Of a stretch of 64,000 bases of DNA, positions 39,124-49,144 are shown piece after piece (positions within the stretch are counted from its first letter, which is position 1; every line of letters starts with the position of its first letter). Below the pieces are notes generated by a model. It had not been told where the DNA came from. It saw only the letters and a program-made list of their open reading frames with translations, and searched no databases. The DNA is from Anaerolineae bacterium. Lineage in GTDB: Bacteria > Chloroflexota > Anaerolineae > Aggregatilineales > Phototrophicaceae. The translations under genes were made by a program, and so were the position numbers. The stretch spans positions 1-64,000 of the forward strand of contig JAIOHM010000234.1 of NCBI GenBank assembly GCA_019912965.1. Direction: 5' to 3'.

Positions 39124-41598
39124 ATGCAGATTGCGTCGAACCCCTCACAACTTCAGGGACTTTCAGAGAACGAGGTCATAGACCGCCGTGCGCGTGGGCA
39201 GGGCAACAACGTCCGTTTGGAAACCAGCCGCTCCTATGCTCAGATCATCCGCGCCAATTTGTTTACATTTATCAACATGGTGCTGTTCGGCATCGGGCTT
39301 ATTCTGGTGCTGCTTGGCCTTTATACCGATGCATTCCTCTCAGTTGGCATTGCCTTCATGAATGCAGTCATTGGTTTGGTGCAGGAAATCCGTGCCAAGC
39401 AAGCCCTCGATAAAATTGCTTTGCTCTCTCGCCCTATGGCCACCGTTATTCGTGCTGGTGTCCAAAAAGTCATTGATCCTACGGAAGTTGTTGTTGGCGA
39501 TATTCTGATAATCGGTGCGGGTGATCAGATCGTGGTCGATGGCAAAGTGGTAGGGGATAGCAAAATCGATGTGGATGAGTCCCTGCTAACAGGTGAATCC
39601 GACCTAATCCCCAAGAAATACGGTGATCCGGTATTTTCCGGCAGTTTTTGTGTGAACGGCTCTGCTGCCTACGAGGCCGAGAAGGTTGGCATGGAAAGTG
39701 TCGCCAACAAATTGACAACCGGAGCGCGCGCCTTCAGGCAGGTAAAAACCCCGCTGCAACTGGACGTTGATTTTGTCATCCGGTTGTTGCTGGCGCTTTG
39801 CACAGCGATGGGAATCCTGTTCGGCATCGCTGCCATTGTCACTCGTCTGCCGCTGACCGAAACCGCCAAAATTGCTGCGGTTGTCACTGGGCTGATTCCC
39901 AATGGCCTGTTTTTCATGATTAGCATTGCCTACGCGATGGGGGCGGTGCGGATGGCCGGACGCGGTGCGCTTATCCAGCAGTCTAATGCAGTCGAATCGA
40001 TGAGCAATGTTAATGTCCTGTGCTTGGATAAAACGGGCACACTGACCGCTAACCGCATCCATCTACATCAAACCCATCCAATCAGTATTGACGATGTTGA
40101 ATTTCGCCGCATCCTGAGTATTTACGCCGCCAGTACCCCGGCTGGCAACCGCACTTCGGAGGCCCTGCACGAAGCCTTGAAGGGCGAAAAGCAGCCCGTT
40201 ATCGAAGAAGTGCCATTTTCATCTGCCCGTAAGTGGAGCGCTCTGGCCTTCGATACCTCCGAAATACGCGGGGTATATGTGATGGGTGCGCTGGAAATGC
40301 TGCACGAGACGCTCAACTTGGATGGAGAAGCGCTTCAACAGGTTGCCGATTGGTCAGATCATGGGCTGCGTGTGCTGGTATTTGGCTTTAACCCCGATGC
40401 AACCACCCTCCCCAGTACGGATGCCGACCCCACACTGCCACAGCTTAGACCGCTGGGTCTCATTAGTTTCAGTGACGAACTACGCCCGGAAGCTGATAAA
40501 ACCCTCAAAGGTTTTACTGATGCAGGCATCCGGCTGAAGATCATCTCTGGCGATAATCCGCAAACAGTAGCAGCGCTGGCGAAGCAGGCAGGGCTTCCGG
40601 GTGATATTCACGTCGTTTCTGGCCCGGAATTAGACAGAATGAGCGTAGGAGAGTTTGGCGAGATAGCTGAATCGACTACAGTTTTTGGGCGTATTACCCC
40701 GCAGCAGAAAGAGAAGTTGGTGGATACGCTCCGCGCCAGAGGCCACTATGTCGCCATGATTGGGGACGGTGTGAACGATGTGCTTTCGCTCAAAAAAGCC
40801 CACATCGGCATCGCTATGCAAAGCGGCAGTCAGGCTACGCGCGGTGTGGCCGATATTGTGCTGCTCAATGATTCATTTGCGGCACTTCCTCCTGCTTTTC
40901 AGGAAGGCCAGCGTATTGTCAACGGAATGTTGGACATTATGCGCCTGTTCCTGACGCGTGTGGTCTATCAAACGCTTATCATTTTGGGCGTGGCAGTTAT
41001 TGGCCTCGGTTTTCCCATAACGCCTGTACATATGTCGTTGCTTTCGCTGTTCACCGTTGGCATTCCCATGCTGGCGCTGGCAGCATGGTCACGTCCCGGT
41101 ACACCCAAAAAACACCTTATCCAATCCGTGCTCGGTTTTACGCTGCCTGCTGGATTGACGTTGGCGTTAGCGGGTCTGCTGATCTATGTTGTCTACTATG
41201 TCGGATTGCTTCGGGCAGGTGGTGCTGTCGATGTTCTGCAAGTGAACGATCCGGTTTTGCAGCAGCACGCGCTGGATATTGCTCGCACCGTATTGACGAC
41301 GGTAACCACGATTGGTGGTTTGATGCTGATAATTTTTGTCGAGCCGCCTACGCATTTCTGGTCAGCGGGTGACGAATTCAGCGGTGATTGGCGGCCAACC
41401 ATCATGGCAGGTGTCCTTTTGTTAATCTATATCCTGTTGATGGTCGTCCCCGGCCTGCGTGAATTTTTCGAGTTAGCCATCCTTGAACCCCGCGATTGGC
41501 TCATTATTACAGTTGTGTTGCTTGCATGGACATTTGCCTTGCGCTTCCTCTGGCGTACCCAATTGTTCAACCGCTTTTTGCGTCTGTCGGATACATAA
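39124..41598 (+). CDS. P-type cation-transporting ATPase
   Basis: An 824-aa pump. The actuator motif is L-T-G-E-S, the phosphorylation site is D-K-T-G-T-L-T (Asp302), the nucleotide domain follows, then GDGVNDVLSLKKAHIG at the hinge and about six C-terminal helices. It resembles the CtpE-like branch of cation P-type ATPases, associated with calcium or other cations. The fourth-helix motif reads I-P-N-G-L (Pro259-Asn260), where related pumps have P-E-G-L, so ion coordination may differ. No heavy-metal CXXC domain or CPX motif is present. It is followed after 35 bases by an aldo/keto reductase gene. Confidence 0.9.
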   Translation: MQIASNPSQLQGLSENEVIDRRARGQGNNVRLETSRSYAQIIRANLFTFINMVLFGIGLILVLLGLYTDAFLSVGIAFMNAVIGLVQEIRAKQALDKIALLSRPMATVIRAGVQKVIDPTEVVVGDILIIGAGDQIVVDGKVVGDSKIDVDESLLTGESDLIPKKYGDPVFSGSFCVNGSAAYEAEKVGMESVANKLTTGARAFRQVKTPLQLDVDFVIRLLLALCTAMGILFGIAAIVTRLPLTETAKIAAVVTGLIPNGLFFMISIAYAMGAVRMAGRGALIQQSNAVESMSNVNVLCLDKTGTLTANRIHLHQTHPISIDDVEFRRILSIYAASTPAGNRTSEALHEALKGEKQPVIEEVPFSSARKWSALAFDTSEIRGVYVMGALEMLHETLNLDGEALQQVADWSDHGLRVLVFGFNPDATTLPSTDADPTLPQLRPLGLISFSDELRPEADKTLKGFTDAGIRLKIISGDNPQTVAALAKQAGLPGDIHVVSGPELDRMSVGEFGEIAESTTVFGRITPQQKEKLVDTLRARGHYVAMIGDGVNDVLSLKKAHIGIAMQSGSQATRGVADIVLLNDSFAALPPAFQEGQRIVNGMLDIMRLFLTRVVYQTLIILGVAVIGLGFPITPVHMSLLSLFTVGIPMLALAAWSRPGTPKKHLIQSVLGFTLPAGLTLALAGLLIYVVYYVGLLRAGGAVDVLQVNDPVLQQHALDIARTVLTTVTTIGGLMLIIFVEPPTHFWSAGDEFSGDWRPTIMAGVLLLIYILLMVVPGLREFFELAILEPRDWLIITVVLLAWTFALRFLWRTQLFNRFLRLSDT

Positions 41599-41633
41599 AC
41601 GAAAATTGTTAAACAGGGCAGGAGTAAAATTCG

Positions 41634-42572
41634 ATGAAGACTCAAAAACTGGGGCAAACCAATATCGATGTCAGTTCGTTGTGCTTAGGTGCGATGTACT
41701 TGGGCACGCGCAATGATCTGGCCTCATCCTATCGACTGTTAGACCAATATCTGGATGCGGGCGGTCAGTTTATCGACTCCGCCAATATTTATGCGCATTG
41801 GGTTAGCGGTTATCAGGGCGGCGAAAGTGAAGCCTTGCTGGGTAAATGGATGCGGGAACGTGGCAATCGCGCTCAGGTGTTCATCGCTTCCAAAGTGGGC
41901 TTTGAGTATATGGATGTTCCCCGGCGTTTGCGGGCAGCCGATATTGAAGCCGAATGCAACAAAAGTCTTCAGCGGTTGGGCATAGACACCATCGACCTTT
42001 ATTATGCCCATGTCGATGACCGTCAAACCCCGCTGGAAGAATCACTGGAAGCCTTTAATCGGCTGGTACAGGCCGGAAAAGTTCGTTTCATCGGTGCGAG
42101 CAATTATCTGGCGTGGCGGCTGGAACAGGCCAGATGGATCAGCCAGACCAACGATTGGGCGCAGTATTGCTGCATCCAGCAGCATTATACTTATCTGCGC
42201 TTGCGACCGGGAACCAATGTTGACCCGCAGAAAATGGTCAACGACGATTTACTCGATTACTGCGATCAGATGAAGATCACCCTTTTAGGCTACAGTGTAT
42301 TGCAAGCTGGCGCATATACCCGTCAGGATCGTTCTTTCCGCCGTGAATTTTTGATGCCGGATAATGACAAACGATTGGAAGTCTTGCGCGCCGTTGCATC
42401 CGAAACGGGTGCGACGGTCAATCAGGTTATCCTGTGCTGGATGCTTCAGCATGGGATTATTCCGCTGATTGCCGCCAGTGATGAATCGCAGCTTGGCGAA
42501 AATCTCGGCGCGCTGAAATTTGAACTCACCGCCGACCAAATGGATCGCCTAAACGCCGCCGGAACGCAATAA
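41634..42572 (+). CDS. Aldo/keto reductase
   Basis: A 312-aa (beta/alpha)8 NADPH-dependent oxidoreductase. The tetrad is visible: Asp and Tyr in FIDSANIYAHW, Lys in VFIASKVG, His in DLYYAHVDD. Cofactor-site segments near the end (AASDESQLGENLGAL) fit the family. GGCAGGAG precedes ATG 41634. It reduces carbonyl groups of sugars or aldehydes; the substrate is unknown. It may be co-transcribed with the P-type ATPase. Confidence 0.9.
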   Translation: MKTQKLGQTNIDVSSLCLGAMYLGTRNDLASSYRLLDQYLDAGGQFIDSANIYAHWVSGYQGGESEALLGKWMRERGNRAQVFIASKVGFEYMDVPRRLRAADIEAECNKSLQRLGIDTIDLYYAHVDDRQTPLEESLEAFNRLVQAGKVRFIGASNYLAWRLEQARWISQTNDWAQYCCIQQHYTYLRLRPGTNVDPQKMVNDDLLDYCDQMKITLLGYSVLQAGAYTRQDRSFRREFLMPDNDKRLEVLRAVASETGATVNQVILCWMLQHGIIPLIAASDESQLGENLGALKFELTADQMDRLNAAGTQ

Positions 42573-42617
42573 GAATCTATCTATACCGCTGTGCAAAACT
42601 GAACTGAGGCTGTATCG

Positions 42618-42660
42618 CTCCCTTCTGCACGCGGGGGAAGGGCTGGGGTTAGGGGTAAAA
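42618..42660 (+). repeat. Degenerate fragment of the G/C hairpin module
   Basis: CTCCC...GGGGGAAGGGCTGGGG and then TTAGGGG resembles the G-rich hairpin module found at 2283-2323 and 55998-56036 in the long dispersed repeat. Confidence 0.4.
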
Positions 42661-42665
42661 CAAAT

Positions 42666-42689
42666 AGAGGCGGTTTTTACGCCGCCTCT
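42666..42689. terminator. Bidirectional terminator
   Basis: AGAGGCGG (42666-42673) pairs with CCGCCTCT (42682-42689), between convergent aldo/keto reductase and flavoprotein genes. Confidence 0.6.
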
Positions 42690-42717
42690 TGCTCTTATTT
42701 CTCTGCGGTGAATATCT

Positions 42718-44325
42718 TTATTGTTTCCCCTCGCACTCCAGCACCTTCATTGCCGCATTGTGTCCCGGAATACCACTCACGCACCCGCCGCGCAGCGCCC
42801 CGCTACCGCAGATGAACAGGTTTGGATGGGCTGTTTCTACACCCCACGTTCCTGCCAACATCGGCTCATCTACAAACGGCCACGTCAAATCCTGATGGAA
42901 AATATGCCCTGCTGGTAAACCGATTTCTGCTTCCAGATCAAGTGGCGTCTTGGCCTCAATGCATGGCTGTCCATGTGCATCGATTGCTAGGCAGTCCTCA
43001 ATCGGTTCATCCAGATATTGATTGATAACCTTCAGGTAGCGTTTGACGATTTCTGCCCGTGTGCCATCATTATCGGCGCGGAACAAACGCGCGGGCAAAT
43101 TCACGCCGAACAGCGTCAGCGTTTGATAGCCCGCCTCGCGCAGTTCCGGCGTCAGTGTCGTCGGATCAGTGATGGTTTGGCAGTACAACTCGCCCGGTGG
43201 CAGTTCTGGGAGATTGCCATTCAGTGCCACCTGATAACTCTCTTGCATCGCTTGATAACCTTCGGCGGCATGGAATGTCCCCGTAAATGCTTCGTAAGGA
43301 GTGTATTGGCTGGCCTTCAACCGGGGCAAACGCTTCAGCAGCAAATTAATCTTAAAGACCGAGCCTTCCGGTTCTACTTCTGGTGCGGGCATAGCCCCTT
43401 CGGGCAGCATTCGTCGCAGCACAGTCGGTGCAACATTCGCCAGCACATAACGGGCGCTGACGGTATGGGTTCTATCGCCATGTGTGAACTGGATTTCGGC
43501 AGTCTCGCCCATTCCGATTTGTGAAACGACTGCTTCCGTGACCAATTCCGCTCCGGCTTCGCGCCCTGCCCGTGCCAGTTCTTGTGTGATAGCGCCCATG
43601 CCGCCCGTCACGATTCGCCATTCACCTGTTCCTTGCCCGACGATGTGATAAATATGAGTTCGGTTTTGAAGCAGGGTAGGGTCATGTGGATGCGTCAATA
43701 CCCCAATGTTGGCATTGGTGAACACCAATCCGCGCACAATGTCATCATGTAGAATGCTTTCCAGCCCGACGCCAAACGGCTGCTCAATCATGATCTCCCA
43801 TGCTTTGCGCGCCTCGGCGGTATCGAATTGTTTTTGCATTTCTGCCCGCGTCACCAATGGCCGTAGCAGCGTCGGCCAAACGCGGGTGGCGAATGCACTG
43901 CATAAAGCATCAAAGTGCTGAAAATTGCGGTATTCGCTGTCGCCTCCCGTTAATTGGCGGAAGGATTCAACCGTTGCGTTTGGGTCTGTATTGCTAACCA
44001 GCAGCGCCTTATGCTGCCCGTCGCGCACGGTCGGTGTAAACGAAGCCATCGCCCGTTTGCGACTCTCGAATCGCAGTTCCAGATCATTGCTAATTTGTGA
44101 TGGGAACAAGCTCATCAGATACGAATAGCGCGAAAGTTTGGCATTAATCCCGTCAAAAATGGGCAGCGAAATGGCCGCGCCGCCGACCACCGGCTGTTTT
44201 TCCAGCACCAGCACCGAAAGGCCAGCTTTCGCCAGATAGGCTGCTGCGCTCAGGCCGTTGTGTCCCCCACCCACGATTACCACGTCATAGCGAGTCTTAA
44301 ATGTTGTAGTTATGCTCATCATCAA
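42718..44325 (-). CDS. FAD-dependent oxidoreductase, carotenoid desaturase/PYROXD2-like
   Basis: A 535-aa flavoprotein. The N-terminal FAD motif is VVIVGGGHNGLSAAAYLAKAG, followed by VLVLEKQPVVGGAA. The C-terminal G-x-W-G-V-E-T, LFICGSGALRGGCVSGIPGHNAA is the flavin-binding end of phytoene-desaturase-like proteins. Related proteins include carotenoid desaturases and isomerases and PYROXD2. No carotenoid neighbours are present, so the substrate is unknown. The start carries three Met in a row; the second or third could be used. Confidence 0.85.
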   Translation of the reverse strand: MMMSITTTFKTRYDVVIVGGGHNGLSAAAYLAKAGLSVLVLEKQPVVGGAAISLPIFDGINAKLSRYSYLMSLFPSQISNDLELRFESRKRAMASFTPTVRDGQHKALLVSNTDPNATVESFRQLTGGDSEYRNFQHFDALCSAFATRVWPTLLRPLVTRAEMQKQFDTAEARKAWEIMIEQPFGVGLESILHDDIVRGLVFTNANIGVLTHPHDPTLLQNRTHIYHIVGQGTGEWRIVTGGMGAITQELARAGREAGAELVTEAVVSQIGMGETAEIQFTHGDRTHTVSARYVLANVAPTVLRRMLPEGAMPAPEVEPEGSVFKINLLLKRLPRLKASQYTPYEAFTGTFHAAEGYQAMQESYQVALNGNLPELPPGELYCQTITDPTTLTPELREAGYQTLTLFGVNLPARLFRADNDGTRAEIVKRYLKVINQYLDEPIEDCLAIDAHGQPCIEAKTPLDLEAEIGLPAGHIFHQDLTWPFVDEPMLAGTWGVETAHPNLFICGSGALRGGCVSGIPGHNAAMKVLECEGKQ

Positions 44326-44392
44326 ATGTCCTTAGTTGCAGTTTGAGGCGGATTGTAAATGCCCTCTCGTCGCTTGCCAACTGACAAATAAA

Positions 44393-44417
44393 AGGGCGAA
44401 CCCTGTTAGTTCGCCCT
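44393..44417 (-). terminator. Terminator of the beta-helix protein gene
   Basis: AGGGCGAAC (44393-44401) and GTTCGCCCT (44409-44417) pair perfectly. On the minus strand TTTTATTT follows. Confidence 0.8.
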
Positions 44418-44439
44418 GATTGTGTTGAGATCGAGATAT

Positions 44440-45378
44440 TTAGCTGGTTTCGTATGGGGTTACGAAGCCGTGGATGAAGTTATCCTCGACGACATTGCCC
44501 ACTCCGTCGTAGTTACCGATTCCGACATCATAGTAACCATCCGTACCCTGATCCAGCACAATATTGTATTTGACGGTTGCATAATCAGTCAGCTCGACAT
44601 CAATACCCACGTCAGAATTGCCATGAATCTTGTTGCCCGTAACCGTAACCCAATCGCCCGCATCGTAAATCAGGATAGCCGTTGCCGCCGCATCAACGCA
44701 GCACCACGAATTCCCGCCGACGATATTGAGACGGATGGTTCCCTGTCCGCCGAAGCCAATCTGAATGCCGTTGGCTGCAAGATTGGCCTGATTAGCTGAA
44801 CTGCTCAGAACATTCAATTGAATGTTGACGCTCACGTCGCCGTTGGCGACAATGCCTGTCTTCATGTAATTGGTAATCGTGTTCCCCCAAATGGTGACAT
44901 ACTTCGTGTTGGGGTGCGTCCCGTCGAAAGGATCATTGCGGACTTCAATCGAGTTACCTTCTTGGCATCCGCTGCCCACCTGCCGCACATCGTAAACTTT
45001 GTTGTTGATGATTGAGCCAGATGCGCCTTCAAACATAATTCCGCGTAAGCGTTCTGCACCCGCATCGCAGACATTAACCAAGCCCGAAACTGTCAAGCGC
45101 AGATTTTTGACATGGGCAATCGTGCCGCCGTTCTTGACAATCGCGCCAATGAAGTGTCCACCCGCTGGGTCTACCGCTGTAATGGTGCGACCAGCGCCGT
45201 CTAAAGTAAAACCGTGCGGAACAAGAATAGTAGTATCGGTGGTGCAGTTGGCGGTGAGGATCATCCGCGAACCGATGTAATTAAATGTGCAGGTGGCTGC
45301 GCTGGTGACGGGGATGAAAGAGGTGAAGAGCAGCAGACAGGCGGCACAAAGCAGAATCAATTGAAAATGGCGTTTCAT
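44440..45378 (-). CDS. Secreted right-handed parallel beta-helix protein
   Basis: A 312-aa protein with a signal peptide (about 1-27, cut near SAA). The mature part is built of short strands and turns with I-x-x-N-x-V-x-D rungs (SIINNKVYDV, YVTIWGNTIT, VTGNKIHGNSDVGIDV), the pattern of pectate-lyase-like or NosD-like beta helices. No catalytic Asp/Arg cluster of a polysaccharide lyase can be assigned, so it may bind or cut surface glycans. It is flanked by terminators as a single unit. Confidence 0.75.
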   Translation of the reverse strand: MKRHFQLILLCAACLLLFTSFIPVTSAATCTFNYIGSRMILTANCTTDTTILVPHGFTLDGAGRTITAVDPAGGHFIGAIVKNGGTIAHVKNLRLTVSGLVNVCDAGAERLRGIMFEGASGSIINNKVYDVRQVGSGCQEGNSIEVRNDPFDGTHPNTKYVTIWGNTITNYMKTGIVANGDVSVNIQLNVLSSSANQANLAANGIQIGFGGQGTIRLNIVGGNSWCCVDAAATAILIYDAGDWVTVTGNKIHGNSDVGIDVELTDYATVKYNIVLDQGTDGYYDVGIGNYDGVGNVVEDNFIHGFVTPYETS

Positions 45379-45555
45379 GACATTCCCCTCAATTTATCTA
45401 TTTTGTTGATGCCAAACGTGAGTTCTAAGCGGAGGATAATGTAATAATCAACGTGTGCTGCGAAAGATTTGTACTCCTTTCTGTAACCGTCAATTAGGTA
45501 ATCTGGCGAAATGTAGTACAACTTTAATTATAATATTTATTAAATATTGGCGATT

Positions 45556-45590
45556 TGACAAATGTAACAAATTTTCAATGGAATTTGTCA
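45556..45590. promoter_or_regulatory. Spaced inverted repeat in A+T-rich gap
   Basis: TGACAAAT (45556-45563) and ATTTGTCA (45583-45590) are perfect complements 19 bases apart in a strongly A+T-rich intergenic region (45379-45600). Operator or promoter role is only suggested. Confidence 0.35.
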
Positions 45591-45600
45591 CCAAAAATTG

Positions 45601-45630
45601 AAAAGCGCCAGCTCAACAACTGGCGCTTTT
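45601..45630 (-). terminator. Perfect 11-bp terminator of the second PBP gene
   Basis: AAAAGCGCCAG (45601-45611) and CTGGCGCTTTT (45620-45630) with an 8-base loop. Confidence 0.85.
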
Positions 45631-45655
45631 CATAGTGTACAACCTCAGTAGTTTA

Positions 45656-48600
45656 TTACTGTACTGAGAACGGCACCTCATACGGTGTTTGCAGAAAACC
45701 GCCGCCGCTGTCCACGATCACTAGCCGCAGCACATAATTCCCCGGCGCGAGTCCCGGCACGTACAGATTTTCAATCTGACCGTTCACCACATTCTCGGTA
45801 TGGGTATTACCGATCGTCACCCACTCTGCAAACGGCCCGCCGCGCACTTCCAGCTTATAGAACTTGCCTTGATCAGCGGTGAACTGTACTGTCCCGATGA
45901 TCGGTGTTTCGCCACTGAGGACTTGCCCCGGCTGCGGCGACGTAATCACGGCAGTTGTCACAATCGGCCCAAAACCACCACCGCCGCCTTGCAGCAGATC
46001 GGGCGAACAGGCAATCGTCGGCAGGAATGCCAGCCCATTGTTTCGGGCATATTGCTCGGCAGCAACTGCGTCCTCTGGCACAGGCGGCGGCGCGATGAAC
46101 AGCAGCGGTTGTGACCCGGCGGCTGCACCAGCCAATTCGGCTGGCACTTGGCAGTAAAGCGGCGCGGGTGGATTGGGTTGCCCCGGCTGTACCGGGAACT
46201 GAATTAGACTGGCGATTTCTGGCGCAAGGCGGAACGCTAGCACTTGATACACCCCCGGCGAAATGAGACTTAACTGCGGTTGCCCCGGTTGTTGTTGCGG
46301 CTGCTGTTCCGGCTGTGCGGGCGGATATTGCAGGTTTCCTTCCACATCAGGAATAGCCGCCGGACTATCCAGAAACCATTCGTTGACACGGCTGCAATCA
46401 CTGGCTGGGTCGCGCAGCGCTCGAACGTCGCAGATTTCCCGCAGCGATACACCGGAAGGTGGAGTGAACTGATCGGGAATTTGCCCGCTGGCGGTGAACG
46501 CACTCAGCGCATTGCTGCCATAAATGCTGGTGATGACCGTATTCCAGATTGGTGCAGCACCCGTCAGCCCCGACGAATTCACCATCGGATCGCCGTTGCT
46601 GTTACCGACCCAAACCCCAACCGCGACATTGCGCGTGTAGCCCACCGTCCAATTATCTTTCACATCGTTGGTCGTGCCTGTTTTCACGGCGGCATCCAGA
46701 CTGCCCGTGTTGAGAGGGCTGTTGCTGCCCATCGCCGAGCTGCGGGCTGGGTTATCGCTCAACATATCGCTGATGACGAACGCCACGCGCGGATCAAGTG
46801 CCTGCCGTCCCAGAGCCGTGCGATTGACTGTCCGTTCGGTTGTGTTGCCGCGTGGGCAGCGGTTTTCATACTGGTAAACGATGTTGTCATCGTTATCCAG
46901 AATGCACATAATGCCAGTTGCCCGCACCAGTGAACCCTGATTAGAGAACACTGAATAGGCATTCGTCAGTTCCAGCAGTGAAATTTCACCGCCGCCCAGT
47001 GTCAGCGATAGGCCGTAGATGCTGCCATCTGTGCCCAGACTTTCCACGCCGAACCGCTGCATAAATTGCAGCAGATAATCCACCCCGTAACGCCGCAGTG
47101 TTTGCACCGCTGGGATGTTGTAGCTGTTCGCCAGTGCTGTTCGCATAATCACCGGGCCGTGAAACGCGCCGTCATAATTGCGCGGTTCATACATCGGTTG
47201 CCCCGGAATGCCAATCCGCACAGGCGTATCCCAGATCACATCGCCCGGTGTCATCCCGTTTTCCATGGCTGCCGAGTAGGTGAACGGCTTCATCGTGCTG
47301 CCCGGCTGCCGTACCGAAATCGTGACGTTGACTTTGCCGTCAATCGCATCGTTGTTGTAATCCACGCTGCCAACCATAGCAATGATTTCGCCCGTTACCG
47401 GAACCATCGCCAATACGGCTGCATTGGTCACATTGTTGCCAGAAAGTCGCGCAACCTGATCGCGCGCCGCCTGCTCCGCCATTTCGTTCACGCTCAAATC
47501 GAGTGTGGTATAAACCCGCCAGCCGCCTCGTACCACTTCTTCCGGGCTGTAACCCAGCTCACCCATCACCCGTTCCATTTCGCGCTGAACGTAAACTGTG
47601 AAATGTGGCGCTTCCAGCGAGACATCGGGTGATACCAGCGTATATCCCTGCCGCAGTGCCTCATTGCGCTGTGCTTCCGTGATTTTTCCGGTTATCACCA
47701 TCCGTTCCAGCACCAGTGTCCAGCGTTCATAAACGGCCTGTTGGATGATCGGATCAGGGTTCAGCGGGTCGAGTTCAGCCGGGGTTTGTGGTAGACCGGC
47801 CAGTAGTGCTGCCTCACCCAATGTCAGATCGCTGACATGTTTGCCAAAGAACGTCTGTGCTGCGGCTTCTGCGCCATACGACATATTGCCGTAGTAAATC
47901 TCGTTCAGGTACAGTGCCAGAATCTCATTCTTGGTTTTACGCTGATTGAGTACCAGTGCCAGCAGGATTTCTTCGACCTTACGTTGGATGCTGCGTTCGG
48001 CGCGATATTCATAATCGAACAGAACATTACGCACAATCTGCTGAGTGATGGTGCTGCCGCCCGTCGAACCCTCGGCTAAACCAACATATTGTGCGAACGC
48101 CCGCAGCGTCGCCGGAACATCAATGCCGGGGTTAGTGAAGAAGTTATCGTCTTCAATAGCGACAGTTGCATCAATCAAAATCTGCGGGAATTCCTCAAAT
48201 TCGACCGTCGTGCGCCGTCCCTCATTAAAGACTTCATACAGCAGTCTGCCACCCCGGTCATAATAGAATGTGCTTTGGAACTGCTGGTAAGTATCAACCT
48301 GTGCTACCTGTTCCTGAAGCTGATCTTCAATTCGTGCGCCCAGTGTGGCACTCACCACCAAAGTGAGCAATGTCAGCCCACCACAAAAAATGGCGATGAA
48401 CCCGACGATGATTCCTACACAGGTTGGTGAACAGCCGAGGCAGCCGCGCGCCTTAGCCTTGCGTCGTGGCAGCGCATTTCCCTGGGGTACATGCGGTTGT
48501 GCCTGACCCGGTGGTGGCGGAGGCATGTATCCCTGTTGAGCTTGTTGAGGTCGTGTGAACTGCTGATGCTCTGATGGAACATAACCTTGTTGCTGTTGTG

Positions 48601-48967
48601 GCACAGCAGGCATATGGGGCACGGTGTAGCCTGCTTGAACGGCTTTATGCTGTGCTGTATGTTCAGTGCTGGTGGATTGCGTATTCTCGCTGACCACAAA
48701 ATCCGGGTTCGGGTCGAGTCCACCGCTGCCCGGTAGTGTTTGCTTTGGATCAGGCACACCCGGTTCGCGCGGAATCGGCATCGTCGGCATATTCCGTGCG
48801 TCTGCTGGGTTCGCCGCGTCCCAAATATGTGCCTTATCTGGTTTTACCGCTAAACGTTTTTCTTCTGGTGTGTCATCGTTCTTCGGCAGATGAAACGGCA
48901 CATCATCGTCGTCTGGTTTTTCACTGTCAAATTCAGTATCAAACTGTGGATCGCGTTCGTCTGGCAT
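45656..48967 (-). CDS. Class A penicillin-binding protein with long cytoplasmic tail
   Basis: A 1103-aa bifunctional peptidoglycan synthase. Residues 1-185 are a disordered, acidic then Pro/Gln-rich cytoplasmic region ending in a basic Cys-containing stretch (RRKAKARGCLGC), unusually long for the family. One membrane helix (about 186-210) follows. GT51: VAIEDDNFFTNPG and GGSTITQQIVRNVLF. Transpeptidase: S-x-x-K box GSTMKPFTY, ANSYNIPAV, and VKTGTTNDVKDNW. A Pro/Gln-rich spacer (QPEQQPQQQPGQPQ) leads to an Ig-like C-terminal module (VITSPQPGQVLSGETPIIGTV). The domain order matches the PBP at 7040, so the two are paralogues. Confidence 0.94.
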   Translation of the reverse strand: MPDERDPQFDTEFDSEKPDDDDVPFHLPKNDDTPEEKRLAVKPDKAHIWDAANPADARNMPTMPIPREPGVPDPKQTLPGSGGLDPNPDFVVSENTQSTSTEHTAQHKAVQAGYTVPHMPAVPQQQQGYVPSEHQQFTRPQQAQQGYMPPPPPGQAQPHVPQGNALPRRKAKARGCLGCSPTCVGIIVGFIAIFCGGLTLLTLVVSATLGARIEDQLQEQVAQVDTYQQFQSTFYYDRGGRLLYEVFNEGRRTTVEFEEFPQILIDATVAIEDDNFFTNPGIDVPATLRAFAQYVGLAEGSTGGSTITQQIVRNVLFDYEYRAERSIQRKVEEILLALVLNQRKTKNEILALYLNEIYYGNMSYGAEAAAQTFFGKHVSDLTLGEAALLAGLPQTPAELDPLNPDPIIQQAVYERWTLVLERMVITGKITEAQRNEALRQGYTLVSPDVSLEAPHFTVYVQREMERVMGELGYSPEEVVRGGWRVYTTLDLSVNEMAEQAARDQVARLSGNNVTNAAVLAMVPVTGEIIAMVGSVDYNNDAIDGKVNVTISVRQPGSTMKPFTYSAAMENGMTPGDVIWDTPVRIGIPGQPMYEPRNYDGAFHGPVIMRTALANSYNIPAVQTLRRYGVDYLLQFMQRFGVESLGTDGSIYGLSLTLGGGEISLLELTNAYSVFSNQGSLVRATGIMCILDNDDNIVYQYENRCPRGNTTERTVNRTALGRQALDPRVAFVISDMLSDNPARSSAMGSNSPLNTGSLDAAVKTGTTNDVKDNWTVGYTRNVAVGVWVGNSNGDPMVNSSGLTGAAPIWNTVITSIYGSNALSAFTASGQIPDQFTPPSGVSLREICDVRALRDPASDCSRVNEWFLDSPAAIPDVEGNLQYPPAQPEQQPQQQPGQPQLSLISPGVYQVLAFRLAPEIASLIQFPVQPGQPNPPAPLYCQVPAELAGAAAGSQPLLFIAPPPVPEDAVAAEQYARNNGLAFLPTIACSPDLLQGGGGGFGPIVTTAVITSPQPGQVLSGETPIIGTVQFTADQGKFYKLEVRGGPFAEWVTIGNTHTENVVNGQIENLYVPGLAPGNYVLRLVIVDSGGGFLQTPYEVPFSVQ

Positions 48968-49144
48968 TCAAATCTCCACCCAATAACAGTCCTGGCTGCA
49001 TGTGTTTATTGTATAGCAGGCGGTCAATAAGCGTCTATGATGCGAACCTGACGGACAGGGCGCGTTTGCACAACGCTTACCCCCTGTTCTGAAACGCGCT
49101 ATACTATAGGACATAACAAAATTTTCATATTCTGATGCTCATCT

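Noticed and set aside
44422-44799. 125-aa plus-strand ORF and similar ORFs opposite the beta-helix and PBP genes
   Set aside because: These are antisense shadows of well-supported minus-strand genes.
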